This document shows positions 46,733 through 56,698 of a stretch of DNA of 64,000 nucleotides, piece by piece. Position 1 is the stretch's first letter. Each line of letters begins with the position of its first letter. Source of the stretch: Myxosarcina sp. GI1 (GTDB lineage: Bacteria; Cyanobacteriota; Cyanobacteriia; Cyanobacteriales; Xenococcaceae); assembly GCF_000756305.1 (NCBI RefSeq), contig NZ_JRFE01000024.1, positions 62,001-126,000 on the forward strand, read 5' to 3'. The position numbers and the translations under genes are program-made. The notes below the pieces were generated by a model. The model saw nothing but the letters and a program-made list of their open reading frames with translations, was not told where the DNA came from and ran no database searches.

Positions 46733-48190
46733 CTATTGAATTGCTTGTTCGCGCTGATACGACCATAGTGCGATCGCGCCAAAAACTATCGTTGCCCAAA
46801 TCAGCCATGTTAAATGGAGAAATATTTGATTGTCGTAGTCTAATCCTGCTGCCCAAAGGATTGCTTCTTTGTAGTGATAGAAGGGCGATAGGGTAATAGC
46901 ATCCTGTAAATAATTGGGTATGGGCAAAGCAAATGCACCACAGGCGACGGGAATAACAATTATGGTTAAACCTATGATGGAGTCAGCACTTTTGGGATTG
47001 ATTAGATAACCCAAAGTTAGACCAAGAATTGCAAAGGGAACAATACCAATTGTCAAAACTAAAAATAAATGTATCCACATACCAATATGGGCATCAATGC
47101 CTAACTGCCAATGCCCTAAGATGAATGTCAAAAAAACGCTTACAGTACAAATCAAAAGAGAAGTGGCAACTTTAGCAGCAATATGAATATAGGAAGGTAA
47201 ACAAGTCACTTTAAGCATTTTGAGCCACTTTTCCGCTCGCTCAACAACAACTCTTTTGCCCAAACGTTCGATAACAATAGTGAACAGAATAACTCCACAA
47301 AAATTGCTTAGAGATTCAATAGCTGTATCACCATAAATGCCCAACTGCTTTAACAACGGTACAAAAGCGACTAAAGCTATAGTCATAATGAGAAATAAAG
47401 GAGTGCGGAGTAGTTGCTGAATTTCAAAGCGCAACTGTCCGATAAAAGCAAATAGTAGATTAGAAGATGTTTCTTCTGTCTGGAAATTTGTCTGAAAATT
47501 CCTGGAATTGCTTTGTAGAGTTTTTTCGGTAAGCTGTCCCGATGCTGGTGCTTCAGAATGCTTGTGTAAAGTTATTTCGCGGGTTGCCAAGCTTTCTAAT
47601 TCCTGCCAGTCGGATTTATTATTTGTCACCATCAAGACAGTTATTCCTGCCTGATAGCAAAGCTTTATCTGCTGCCAAAACTCTTTATAGCCTTTGTCGT
47701 CCAGGTTTCTCGTTGGTTCGTCTAAAATCAGTAATTCGGGATTTCCAGCTAAAGCTAGAGCAAAATAAAGCCGTTGTTTTTGTCCGCCAGACAAGCCACT
47801 GGCATCGAGTTGTTCTTTGCCTTTAAGATTGACCTTAGACAATATTTCATCGGTAGAAAGCGCATCAGGGTAATAGCTGCGCCACAGTTTTACCAACTCG
47901 ATTACTTTAGCGTTGGGAGGAATCTGGGTATCTTGTAGGACGACTCCGACTTTCAGCTTGGAATTGCTGTCTTGTGGCGATCGCCCCATAAGTTTGACCT
48001 CTCCACTACTAGGTTTGAGTAACCCTAAAGCTAAATTGAGGATGGTGCTTTTTCCCGAACCGTTTTCACCTCGAAGAATTACGAATTCACCCTTTTGAAT
48101 ATTGAAGCTGATATTTTCGAGAATGGTTGTTTTCTGCTGGAATATTTTGGAGAAAGTTTTATCAACGCGATCGAAGGTAATTAAGTTCAT
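46733..48190 (-). CDS. ABC transporter, fused ATPase and permease
   Basis: 485 residues. The N-terminal ATPase (1-215) has Walker A RGENGSGKSTILNLALG, Q-loop VVLQDTQIP, signature LSGGQKQRLYFALAL and Walker B LLILDEPTRNLDD. After a linker come about 230 residues with six hydrophobic helices of the ABC-2 permease kind (for example FLIMTIALVAFVPLL, IGLTIIVIPVACGAFALPI). A single chain holds one half-transporter, so it probably works as a homodimer. Direction of transport cannot be read. It separates the membrane genes from the GTPase genes in the cargo operon. Confidence 0.85.
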   Translation of the reverse strand: MNLITFDRVDKTFSKIFQQKTTILENISFNIQKGEFVILRGENGSGKSTILNLALGLLKPSSGEVKLMGRSPQDSNSKLKVGVVLQDTQIPPNAKVIELVKLWRSYYPDALSTDEILSKVNLKGKEQLDASGLSGGQKQRLYFALALAGNPELLILDEPTRNLDDKGYKEFWQQIKLCYQAGITVLMVTNNKSDWQELESLATREITLHKHSEAPASGQLTEKTLQSNSRNFQTNFQTEETSSNLLFAFIGQLRFEIQQLLRTPLFLIMTIALVAFVPLLKQLGIYGDTAIESLSNFCGVILFTIVIERLGKRVVVERAEKWLKMLKVTCLPSYIHIAAKVATSLLICTVSVFLTFILGHWQLGIDAHIGMWIHLFLVLTIGIVPFAILGLTLGYLINPKSADSIIGLTIIVIPVACGAFALPIPNYLQDAITLSPFYHYKEAILWAAGLDYDNQIFLHLTWLIWATIVFGAIALWSYQREQAIQ

Positions 48191-48221
48191 TGTTTTATTT
48201 GGATTGATTAAAAGCTTATAA

Positions 48222-48623
48222 TTAACGGACTAAATGTACGAAAAACCAAATTCCAGTAGAAACAGCAATAGCAGGAAGTAAAGGAACACCAACAAAGGTA
48301 AGTCCAACAAGAGTTGCTGCACTACCCGCATAGATTAAAAATTCATTTCCTACTGATAAATCTCCGCTTGAATAGCTGTATTCACTACAGGTACTAAACA
48401 AACAAGTATCAGTTTCTTTACTAAGAAAAACGTAAGCAGCTATTGTTAACACGACACAACAGCCAACAATCGCCCACTTTTTAAGTTCTAAAGAATTTTT
48501 GTGTTCGGAATTAGTGACAGAGATAGGCTGAGTCTCCAAAACTGTTTCGGGAGAGTCGTTTTGTAAGATCTCGTTTTGTGTTTCGTTATTAGAAATGATT
48601 TCGGAAGATTGATTATTATCCAT
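48222..48623 (-). CDS. Small membrane protein of the cargo operon
   Basis: 133 residues. A hydrophilic N terminus of about 48 residues, then a hydrophobic helix (WAIVGCCVVLTIAAYVFLS), a loop with two cysteines (CLFSTCSEYSYSSGD) and a C-terminal hydrophobic hairpin (YAGSAATLVGLTFVGVPLLP, AVSTGIWFFVHLV). Its C terminus resembles that of the 231-residue protein upstream (IGFGIWFLIRSAL), so the two may be distant paralogues. Function unknown; a membrane-perturbing role is possible. Confidence 0.65.
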   Translation of the reverse strand: MDNNQSSEIISNNETQNEILQNDSPETVLETQPISVTNSEHKNSLELKKWAIVGCCVVLTIAAYVFLSKETDTCLFSTCSEYSYSSGDLSVGNEFLIYAGSAATLVGLTFVGVPLLPAIAVSTGIWFFVHLVR

Positions 48624-48755
48624 GATTATTGGTTACTCCTTCGTTTAATTCTTTGACAGACAGAAAATAAATTTGACGTTTGATAACTAAAGTCGGTACA
48701 AACCGACTTAAACTCTTAGCTAAGAAATATGTTCCTCAATCAGAGAAGCGATCGC

Positions 48756-49451
48756 TTAAAGTGCAGATCTGATTAGAAACCAAATACCAAATCCTATTGC
48801 TACTGCACCAGCTACGGGTATGGAAAAAGCTGCCGTAGCACTAGCTGCTGCTACAGTTGCTACTCCTCCTGCTACACCTGCTATTCCACCAACTATGTCA
48901 TTAGAGTGTTCGTTGACAAATTGACCTACTGAGTTAGATAGATCTTCTGGTTCCGAGCGAGAATTGACTTGAGTTATTTCTGGTTCAGTAGCTTTAGGAC
49001 TACTAGTAGCCTTATCTGTTAAAGGTTTAACAGTATTTTGAGAAATTAAAGGTTGAGCAGATGACACGTCGAGGTTTTTTCGGCTAGTGCGATCGAGTTG
49101 TGGAGCAATTTGAGGTTGCTGTTTTGGTGTTATTAATTCTTGTTTTGCTTGAGAACTAAAATTATCGTAATTTTTAAAGTCAGCTTTTATCGCCATTTCG
49201 CACTCTGTGGGAAGTTCTCCCGTCCAATGAATCATCGGATTACAGGAATGCTGAACTTGTAAAGTTTGTCTGACTAATAGTGATGTAAAGCTAATCAGAC
49301 TGACTAATAGAATTGTCTTTAATTTAGACATAGTTAAATGCGATCGCATTGAGCTTAATGTTTCATAAAAGCGCGATTGTATTCTAGTATTGTTGATAAT
49401 TTCTTTGGTAATTTGCATGGTTTTGTTATTTGGTTGTTTGATAGCAGTCAA
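48756..49451 (-). CDS. Glycine-zipper membrane protein of the cargo operon
   Basis: 231 residues. An N-terminal membrane helix (KTILLVSLISFTSLLV), a polar Q/S/T-rich middle, and a C-terminal hydrophobic hairpin of small residues (GGIAGVAGGVATVAAASATA, IPVAGAVAIGFGIWFLIRS). The GxxxG-like spacing is that of glycine zippers found in pore-forming and membrane-associating proteins. In the operon it follows the methylase gene after 48 bp. The likely start may be internal (MSKLKTILLV at about 49330), since the first 40 residues are polar and the helix then becomes N-terminal. No named family recognised. Confidence 0.65.
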   Translation of the reverse strand: MTAIKQPNNKTMQITKEIINNTRIQSRFYETLSSMRSHLTMSKLKTILLVSLISFTSLLVRQTLQVQHSCNPMIHWTGELPTECEMAIKADFKNYDNFSSQAKQELITPKQQPQIAPQLDRTSRKNLDVSSAQPLISQNTVKPLTDKATSSPKATEPEITQVNSRSEPEDLSNSVGQFVNEHSNDIVGGIAGVAGGVATVAAASATAAFSIPVAGAVAIGFGIWFLIRSAL

Positions 49452-49499
49452 CGATTAATCTAGAAGGCGCAAATTTATTTAAAACAGATTGTAAAAATA

Positions 49500-52400
49500 T
49501 CAGCTAAACATCTTGTCCCACGCCTCCAATACCAATCTTTGCGTCCGATATTCGCCATATTGTTTAATTTCCTTGTTCTTCAAGACTTGAAAAGTTTCAC
49601 TAGGAAAATCTGCGCCATAAACATCAGCAGGATCGAGAATGTAGCGCAGTTCATCGCGAGTAAGTCCGTAAAGTTTGGCGTAATATGCGTCCAATTCTGC
49701 TCTTAATATTGCCCGTCTTTGTTCGTCCCAAATGAATGGTTCGCCATCATAACCCATGTCTTTAGCAAAGGGTTGCATATCCCAGGCGGTGTAAACTAGT
49801 TCGAGAACACGGCTGCTGATAAATTTGATGTTTTCTTCGGTATAGGTTTCTGGTGGAATTATTGGTAGTTGACGAACTACATAAAAGTTTAAATTTCCAC
49901 CGCTTGCTTTTTGTTTAGTAACATAATCAAGAATCAATGAATTAAAATTAGCAACCAAACAACAAAGTCTATCAGTAGATTTATCGGAAAAAATTAAAGG
50001 CATAGAATTTCCTACACCACACCTGGGAATGATAGAAAATCTCACACTTCTTGAATCAGCAACAGCACTTATGGCATTCCTAAAACCTATAAGCCACTGA
50101 TGTTTCCAAAAATCGGGAATTCTTGTCTCAACTTCTTTTTTACTTACCCAGTATCTAGGTAAAGCTATTTCAATTGGATTGCTTAGTTGCTCAGAATCTA
50201 AACTATTAGTTTTTGGTCTAGTGCCATATTTATCTTTTTCTGCTATTCCTAAAAAAGTTGATTGGCGATGATTGAAGATATGTGTCAGTTTAGATTCATA
50301 TAAAGGAATATATTCTTTATTATTTTTCTGAAAAATGTTTGATTTTAATTCATAATCTCGGTCTTCTAGCTGATTTAGTTTTCTGAATAATCCAAGATCG
50401 TTAGTCATATGAAACATTGCAAAAAGTGTTGCATTCCAATAGTTTTTTTGTAATTTTTGATTTTCCAGTACTGGGCAATTGGTGTAAATTTGCTTTATCA
50501 ACTCAACGTCTTTGAAAGTTCTTAATATAGGTAAATTCTCAGTATTCGGATTAAGTCTCTTAATATCTTTTTTACTAAGGTTGTAAACTCTTTCTGCTTT
50601 TTTCAAATCATCTAACTTCCATAGTTGAGCAGCCAAATAAAAGTTTTTAATGGGAGATTTAGAAATGGTCAACAAAGCAAAAGCGTGAGTGCTTTCCAAA
50701 GCTTTAAAAATATATCCTCTATTTGTAAAATCGTAGAAACTATCTAGTGAATCAGTGTTGACAAGTTCCTGAATAAAAATTTTAGTTGAATCATCAGTTG
50801 CAATACCAGGAGGAATCAAACAACCTGCTTTTCCTTTATTATTAATAAGTTTCCAATTTGTTTCCGTAAATACAGTATATGTATTTATATCTCCTCTAGC
50901 AGTCAAAGGAAATCTTATGGATTCCCTGAGAAATTCACCTAATGCTTCAGAGTCATATTGAATATCTCGCCATTCTCTAGCTAATACCGGATTAGTTTTA
51001 TCTAATTCTTGAATGAGTTTTTTTCTCTTAGGACTTTGGGCGATTTCAGGGGCATAAACTTTAAAAAATTCCTTTTCTTGTACTTTGATTTTTTCCCAAG
51101 GTGGATTACTCAAAACACAGGCAAACCCACCATTTTCAAATACTTCGGGAAATTCTAACGCCCAATGGAAAAACCGCTTTTCTTTGGCTAATTTATTGGC
51201 AGCATCAACTATCTTTTGAGTTGTCCAATTACCCTGTAAGAGTTGAAATAATGCCGTAGAAGTGGGCAATAACTGTAACTTTTGTTCGGTTAAGGGAGTA
51301 AAAAAGGCTGCCGTCCAGAGATTACAGGCAGAAGTATCGCGCCACCAAGGATTATCAGGGTTTTCTTGTCTGGTATCGCGATATTGCTGTTGTTTCTGTT
51401 TGATATCTCCTGTTTTGTCTTCTGGTAATTGAGCGATCGCGCTTTGAACTTCTCCGTAATGCGATCGCTCTTGTTCCAAGTTATTAAAGGGAATAATAAA
51501 TTGATTGCTGTTTTGACGCTGTATTTTGTTATCTTTTTTAATTTCTTTAGCAACATCTTTATTATCGCCAGTAACGGGCTTAAAAGCATTATCGGGAATA
51601 CCTTCTTTAAGACAATCTAAATCCAATACTCCAACTAATGAGTTACCGCACTTAATCCGATGATCCAAGAAACTAAGGGGTTTACCGCGATTAAATCCTT
51701 CAATCCATAACGCCACCTTACACAAATCTACCGCTAAAGGATTGAGATCGACTCCATAAATACAGTGCTGAATTACATCCCGTATCGCCTTACGGATGGG
51801 TTCGACTCCTGGTTGAGATTCACCAGTACGTATCCTCGCCAATTCCTTACCAATGCGTCTGGCTGCGGCGAGAAGGAAATGTCCCGAACCACAGGCGGGA
51901 TCGCAAACGGTGATGTTTAATAATGCTTGTTCTTGATATTCCTTGAGTGCCAAGAAATTAATTTCTTGGCTAATAGCAGAAGTCTTCTTAAGAAGACTTT
52001 CGTTTTCAGACAGAGAATTAATTCTCTGGCTATTATTAATGCTTTTATATTGTTCCTCAGCCTCTTTTAATCTCTCTTCAATTACGGGTTCCAAAGCCGT
52101 TTTAATCAACTGTGCTACCAATTCTGGAGGAGTATAGTAAGAACCAGTAGACTTGCGATCGCTACCCGTAACTAACTTAAATTGATGGATTCCCGATGGT
52201 GTTTCAATTTTAGGTGCAAAATCGAGCAGCGATTCATATACACTGCCCAACTCCTCCACATCTAAAACTGCATAATTAACTCGTCGCAGTTGTTTTTTGT
52301 CGTTATAAAAAAGAGATAATTGACGGATAGCCTGAAGCAGATCGTAATTGTCGATCGCGCATTCATCCAGACTTTGTAGAGTCTTTGAACCGAATAGATC

Positions 52401-53504
52401 GCCATTGAGAGGCGACAAACCCAAGATTTCTCCCCGCCAATTCTCGTCAAAGATGGCAAAAGTTACTCGCAATCCCTGCCATAAATCTTGAAAACCTTCT
52501 CTACGGTAGCTAGGGCGTTCGGCTAAGATGCGTAAACGTCCGATACTGTAGTATTCCTGATAAATCTTTGCCTTTTCGCTGTCTTCCCCAATTGCTAGAA
52601 TATTTCGTCCTTCAGCTACCATCAAAAACAAGAAACGGTAGATTAATAGCAATAACTGACGGTAAAATTCTTTATCCGATAATTCACCGCGATCGATCTT
52701 GTCTCTCAAGACTTGATTGTGAGGATGCTGTAAAAAGCCCGTTCCTAGTAGCTGTAAAGCTTGTTCTACACCATCTCTCAGGCGATCGCGTACTCTGCCA
52801 CCCTGCTGTAAAGTCTCTTGGTGATAGAATTCCAACAGGCACTTATCCGCATCTTCCATACCCTCTGGTAAACGGGTACGGTGAAACAGCCGATAGAATA
52901 AGCCAAATTCGGCATAATTTTCATTATTGAGAATCTGTTCGAGATCGAACTCGATGTAGGTAAGGCGAGTCATCAAAGAACAGTCTCTTAACAACCGCCA
53001 CTGCAAACCATTGGTAATAATTCCCCACAGATGTTCGGTACAGTTGAGGTATTCCTGCATCAACCCATGAGCCGAAAGTCGAGGAGTACCGCTAGGCGGA
53101 CGCTGTTCGAGATTTAAGCGACTACCGATAATGTGAATTGGTGGCTTATCGGTTCCTGCTTCGGCACGGTGAGAAATAGCAAAAGTCTGTCCTTCTACAA
53201 GCTCTGCTTTAGGTTGGTATTCTGGTTGGTATCCCAAAGATTCTAATAAAGGAACCGCCCAATATTCCCTAGTTAAGCTGGTAGCTGTTTCTGTTTCATT
53301 TAACTTAGCCAGTCGTCTTTGAAACGCTGCCCAATAAGTTTTAGCATCACCCCAAGCGATCGCAATTTCATCTTCTAGTTTGTCGCTGGACTTTAAGCCA
53401 AAATCTTGAGAAGTCTGTCCTGGTAAATTGTTTTCTAATAGATCCGCAGTTACATCGAGAGTAATCAAATTACCCTCAATCTGAATTCCTGTGAGAGTAG
53501 TCAT
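49500..53504 (-). CDS. Eco57I/PglX-type adenine-specific DNA methyltransferase (DrmMI-like)
   Basis: 1,334 residues. The N-terminal part is helical (about 1-440). The methylase core has TGSYYTPPELVAQLIKTAL, S-adenosylmethionine motif I VCDPACGSGHFLLAAARRI, GVDLNPLAVDLCKVALW and catalytic motif IV LSNPPWEKIKV. A C-terminal target-recognition-like region follows (VRQLPIIPPETY). This architecture modifies N6 of adenine and is shared by BREX PglX and DISARM DrmMI. Its partner is the SNF2 helicase gene 42 bp upstream, the pairing typical of DISARM class 1. It should mark host DNA against the system's own restriction. Confidence 0.85.
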   Translation of the reverse strand: MTTLTGIQIEGNLITLDVTADLLENNLPGQTSQDFGLKSSDKLEDEIAIAWGDAKTYWAAFQRRLAKLNETETATSLTREYWAVPLLESLGYQPEYQPKAELVEGQTFAISHRAEAGTDKPPIHIIGSRLNLEQRPPSGTPRLSAHGLMQEYLNCTEHLWGIITNGLQWRLLRDCSLMTRLTYIEFDLEQILNNENYAEFGLFYRLFHRTRLPEGMEDADKCLLEFYHQETLQQGGRVRDRLRDGVEQALQLLGTGFLQHPHNQVLRDKIDRGELSDKEFYRQLLLLIYRFLFLMVAEGRNILAIGEDSEKAKIYQEYYSIGRLRILAERPSYRREGFQDLWQGLRVTFAIFDENWRGEILGLSPLNGDLFGSKTLQSLDECAIDNYDLLQAIRQLSLFYNDKKQLRRVNYAVLDVEELGSVYESLLDFAPKIETPSGIHQFKLVTGSDRKSTGSYYTPPELVAQLIKTALEPVIEERLKEAEEQYKSINNSQRINSLSENESLLKKTSAISQEINFLALKEYQEQALLNITVCDPACGSGHFLLAAARRIGKELARIRTGESQPGVEPIRKAIRDVIQHCIYGVDLNPLAVDLCKVALWIEGFNRGKPLSFLDHRIKCGNSLVGVLDLDCLKEGIPDNAFKPVTGDNKDVAKEIKKDNKIQRQNSNQFIIPFNNLEQERSHYGEVQSAIAQLPEDKTGDIKQKQQQYRDTRQENPDNPWWRDTSACNLWTAAFFTPLTEQKLQLLPTSTALFQLLQGNWTTQKIVDAANKLAKEKRFFHWALEFPEVFENGGFACVLSNPPWEKIKVQEKEFFKVYAPEIAQSPKRKKLIQELDKTNPVLAREWRDIQYDSEALGEFLRESIRFPLTARGDINTYTVFTETNWKLINNKGKAGCLIPPGIATDDSTKIFIQELVNTDSLDSFYDFTNRGYIFKALESTHAFALLTISKSPIKNFYLAAQLWKLDDLKKAERVYNLSKKDIKRLNPNTENLPILRTFKDVELIKQIYTNCPVLENQKLQKNYWNATLFAMFHMTNDLGLFRKLNQLEDRDYELKSNIFQKNNKEYIPLYESKLTHIFNHRQSTFLGIAEKDKYGTRPKTNSLDSEQLSNPIEIALPRYWVSKKEVETRIPDFWKHQWLIGFRNAISAVADSRSVRFSIIPRCGVGNSMPLIFSDKSTDRLCCLVANFNSLILDYVTKQKASGGNLNFYVVRQLPIIPPETYTEENIKFISSRVLELVYTAWDMQPFAKDMGYDGEPFIWDEQRRAILRAELDAYYAKLYGLTRDELRYILDPADVYGADFPSETFQVLKNKEIKQYGEYRTQRLVLEAWDKMFS

Positions 53505-53546
53505 AATATTTAGTTGAGATAAAAATTATTTATAAAAGCTTTAAAA

Positions 53547-56390
53547 TTATTCGGGGAGCAAATAATAAACCCCTAAAATATCCATTGGTAGCTGCGGTTT
53601 GACCTTTACCTGTCCTTCTTTAGTAATGGTTCTAACTCTGCGATGAGAAACTTTAAGAGCTTCGGCTCTTTCTTCAGCCAATTGGTTTAAATTCGTTTCT
53701 AAATCCGACAATCGATCGAGTAGACGTTTAACTCGCAACTTCTTGTTTTCGTAATTTAGTTTGCTACTGGTCGGTTCGACTCGTTCTAAAAGTTCTAAAG
53801 TTTCATCTTGAGACAACCATTGAGGATTGCTAGGCGCACCAGTAAAACCAGTTACCAAACACTCTTCAACTAATAAATCTGAATACTTCGGGCTTGCTAA
53901 TAAGTGTCTCAAGCGCAATAAAAGAATGGCAGTAGGTTTGCTAACTGCACTACTTTCAGTTACTCCGCATCTAGCAGCCGTTGGTTCATCGCTTGTAACA
54001 ATTGCTTCTTCCAACAAGTATCTCGCCAATCCCTCAACAATTGGATGATTGCGCCCGATGTACTCCACTCCTTCAGGTGCGGGTAAGGTAAAGGTAATCA
54101 AACGAGATTTAGTGCCTAAAGTAGATTGCAGACATTGGGGAATAGTCCCCATGTACCAGTTGTTCTTCTTTTTAACTAAAGGAGTATTCAAACGTTCGCA
54201 AGCACTTTTGACAAAATGCTCTACGGTTTTCTGACTGCCTAAAATGCGATCGCTTTCTTCTAATTCCTGCTTGACTTCCTCTGGTTTAATTGCTCGCTGT
54301 GCAAAGCGAGTGCGGTTTTGTTTCTCTCTTTCTACTGCGCGATCCCAATTTAGATTAACTTCGACTACTGGAGCTTCTTGAAGTACGAGATCGAGAGTTA
54401 GCTGTTCGACTTCGGGTGGAAATAAAGATAGCTGCTTGGCTTCTACTTTCTCAAACAAAGATTTAAATACAGCCTCTTGTACCGTGTTACTATCCATAGG
54501 TACTGGAACGGTAATACCTAACTGGCGGTGCATCTTAACTGCTTTACGAATTAAGACATCCAATACCGCACCATCTACAGGATTATCTTGTCCGTAGAGG
54601 AGAATGCACTTAACCTTAGTAGCAGATTGTCCATAGCGATCGATCCTACCTTCTCTTTGTTCTAGGCGATTGGGGTTCCAAGGCAAATCGTAGTGAACCA
54701 CGGCAGTAAAATGTTCTTGAAGATTTATCCCTTCACTCAGACAGTCTGTAGCCACCATAATTCGCTGATGAGGATATTCTTTTAATTCATTAAGGCGAAT
54801 TTCTCGTTCGTCTTCTGACTGTTCTCCAGTTATAGCGATCGCCCAAACCTGGCTATTTTTTTTCTTCTCAAATTTATCTTTTAGAGCATCAGCTACATAA
54901 TTAGCAGTAGCAATATAGCGACACCAGATGATTGGGTTGTATTTATCTGCTATTAGACTTTCAACTAGAGTAATAAGCTGTTGTAATTTGCGATCTTGTT
55001 TGCCTCCCTGTAATGCTTCTGCTGCTTTAACAAAATCCCTTAATTTTTGCCGTTGAGACTCGCTATAAGTTTGTTTGACGTTTTCCACTACCGCAGTAGG
55101 GGCGACATCTACCACTCGTTCGGTTTCGGTAGAATCATATACTTGACTGACAGCTAACTCTTCATCTATTTCCTCGATCGCATCAAGATTAGTATCTTTA
55201 CTAAGCTGACGCGAAAGAGTAGCGATCGCCGCAGCAGGGGAAGACATGACACAGCGAATAATCGCCAGTGCCGACCAATATCGTCCTTGCCGTTGAGCCT
55301 GAGAGAGCTTGCTATCTCGGTCTTTAACTAATCCTCTGGCTAATTTATAAACCTGCTCGAACAGAGTACGATATTCTGTAGATAGCTTGTATGCCTCTTC
55401 TTCTGATTCTCTTTCTGGAAAAGGTGTTTCGTCACCCAACCAGCTACGAACGTCTGCCCGACGACGCTGTACAAAATGTCGAGCTAGTTCTTTACGCTGC
55501 GATTCGGTTAAGTTATCGAGATCGAACTTCTCAAATTTTCGGTTAACTAATCCCAAAAGCGATAGGAAAGATGCCGAAATCCCACTGTGCGGAGTAGCCG
55601 TCAGTAAGAGCAGATGGCGATCGCTATGATTCGCAATTTGTTCGACCAACTGATAACGCTGTTGTTTAGACCCATCTCGGTCATTATTGCTGGCAGTATG
55701 TGCTTCATCAACTATTACCAAGTCAGGACAGTGAGTTAAAAAACTTGCCCTACGGCGATCGCTTTTAGCATAGTCGAGACTGACAATAATATGAGGAAAA
55801 TAACTAAATACATGACTATCTCCCGAAGGTAACTCTCGTTCTAGTTTGCCTACCGTACCAGAACGAATTACCACCGCATCGATATGAAATTTCTGTTTTA
55901 ATTCTTGTTGCCACTGGTCGCATAGTTGAGGCGGACACAGTACAGCCAAGCGTTTGACTTCAGCGCGATCGAGCATTTCACGAGCAATTAAACCTGCTTC
56001 TATCGTTTTGCCAATACCAACATCGTCGGCAATGAGCATTCTTACTGTTTCTAACCGTAAAGCCATCAACAGAGGAACTAGTTGATAAGGACGGGGACTA
56101 ACAGATAAACGACCCAAACAGCGAAAAGGACCCGCACCACTGCGAAGACTCAATCTGGCTGCTTCTAATAACAGTTGACCTGCCATGTGGTCTTGTAACG
56201 CTTCGGCATCGGGTAAGGGAAATTGAGCAGATTTAAGATCGTTTTCAAGAGGAGTAAAAATACCGCAGATTTCCGACTCGTTACCCGAAAGCGGACGCAG
56301 ACGTATGATATTTTCAATATCTGATGGCAAAATTACCCATTGGCGATCGCGGCAAGCCACAATCGACCCTGGACTGTAGGCGACTGTCAT
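53547..56390 (-). CDS. drmD: SNF2-family helicase, DISARM DrmD-like
   Basis: 947 residues. The N terminus has RSGAGPFRCLGRLSVSPRPY and QLVPLLMALRLETVRMLI, sequence I associate with DrmD. Motor motifs are Walker A ADDVGIGKTIEAGLIARE, motif II IVDEAHTAS, motif III LLTATPHSG and, in the second lobe, TDCLSEGINLQEHFTAVVHY and LEQREGRIDRYGQ. It should translocate on duplex DNA. It is first in the cargo operon after the XRE regulator and immediately precedes the adenine methylase. Gene identity rests on recalled family sequence, not on a search. Confidence 0.82.
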   Translation of the reverse strand: MTVAYSPGSIVACRDRQWVILPSDIENIIRLRPLSGNESEICGIFTPLENDLKSAQFPLPDAEALQDHMAGQLLLEAARLSLRSGAGPFRCLGRLSVSPRPYQLVPLLMALRLETVRMLIADDVGIGKTIEAGLIAREMLDRAEVKRLAVLCPPQLCDQWQQELKQKFHIDAVVIRSGTVGKLERELPSGDSHVFSYFPHIIVSLDYAKSDRRRASFLTHCPDLVIVDEAHTASNNDRDGSKQQRYQLVEQIANHSDRHLLLLTATPHSGISASFLSLLGLVNRKFEKFDLDNLTESQRKELARHFVQRRRADVRSWLGDETPFPERESEEEAYKLSTEYRTLFEQVYKLARGLVKDRDSKLSQAQRQGRYWSALAIIRCVMSSPAAAIATLSRQLSKDTNLDAIEEIDEELAVSQVYDSTETERVVDVAPTAVVENVKQTYSESQRQKLRDFVKAAEALQGGKQDRKLQQLITLVESLIADKYNPIIWCRYIATANYVADALKDKFEKKKNSQVWAIAITGEQSEDEREIRLNELKEYPHQRIMVATDCLSEGINLQEHFTAVVHYDLPWNPNRLEQREGRIDRYGQSATKVKCILLYGQDNPVDGAVLDVLIRKAVKMHRQLGITVPVPMDSNTVQEAVFKSLFEKVEAKQLSLFPPEVEQLTLDLVLQEAPVVEVNLNWDRAVEREKQNRTRFAQRAIKPEEVKQELEESDRILGSQKTVEHFVKSACERLNTPLVKKKNNWYMGTIPQCLQSTLGTKSRLITFTLPAPEGVEYIGRNHPIVEGLARYLLEEAIVTSDEPTAARCGVTESSAVSKPTAILLLRLRHLLASPKYSDLLVEECLVTGFTGAPSNPQWLSQDETLELLERVEPTSSKLNYENKKLRVKRLLDRLSDLETNLNQLAEERAEALKVSHRRVRTITKEGQVKVKPQLPMDILGVYYLLPE

Positions 56391-56440
56391 AATATTTATA
56401 TTTATTAAAAAACTGTTAATAAAATGCTGTTGGGGAACAA

Positions 56441-56698
56441 TTAAACTTGATATCTTTGCAATAAATGCTCTCCTTTTTTACCCATAGCTTCTAACTTATT
56501 TTGAATTACTTTTAAAGCTAAAGAAGAAGGTTTATTATGTCCTTTTTCCCAACGGTTTACGGTTGAAAACACCACGCCAAAATGAGTTGCAAATTCTTCT
56601 TGAGTTAAATCCATTTCTTGTCGCAAGTCTCTAATTAAAAGACCAATTTGCGGTTGCGTTAATTTTTTTATAAATTTTTCCATAGCAAAAATAAGCAT
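56441..56698 (-). CDS. XRE-family transcriptional regulator
   Basis: 85 residues, or 80 from the better internal start at 56683 (MEKFIKKLTQ). A single helix-turn-helix domain: IRDLRQEMDLTQEEFATHFG, VVFSTVNRWEKGHNKPS. First gene of the cargo operon, 50 bp before the SNF2 helicase, and likely to control it. Motif AAAATGCT or its complement recurs around the gene (near 56421, 56694, 56723 and 56758), which may be its operator. Confidence 0.82.
   Translation of the reverse strand: MLIFAMEKFIKKLTQPQIGLLIRDLRQEMDLTQEEFATHFGVVFSTVNRWEKGHNKPSSLALKVIQNKLEAMGKKGEHLLQRYQV

Noticed and set aside
49500-56390. A BREX system
   Set aside because: The methylase is PglX-like, but no BrxA, BrxB, BrxC, BrxL or PglZ gene occurs in the operon.
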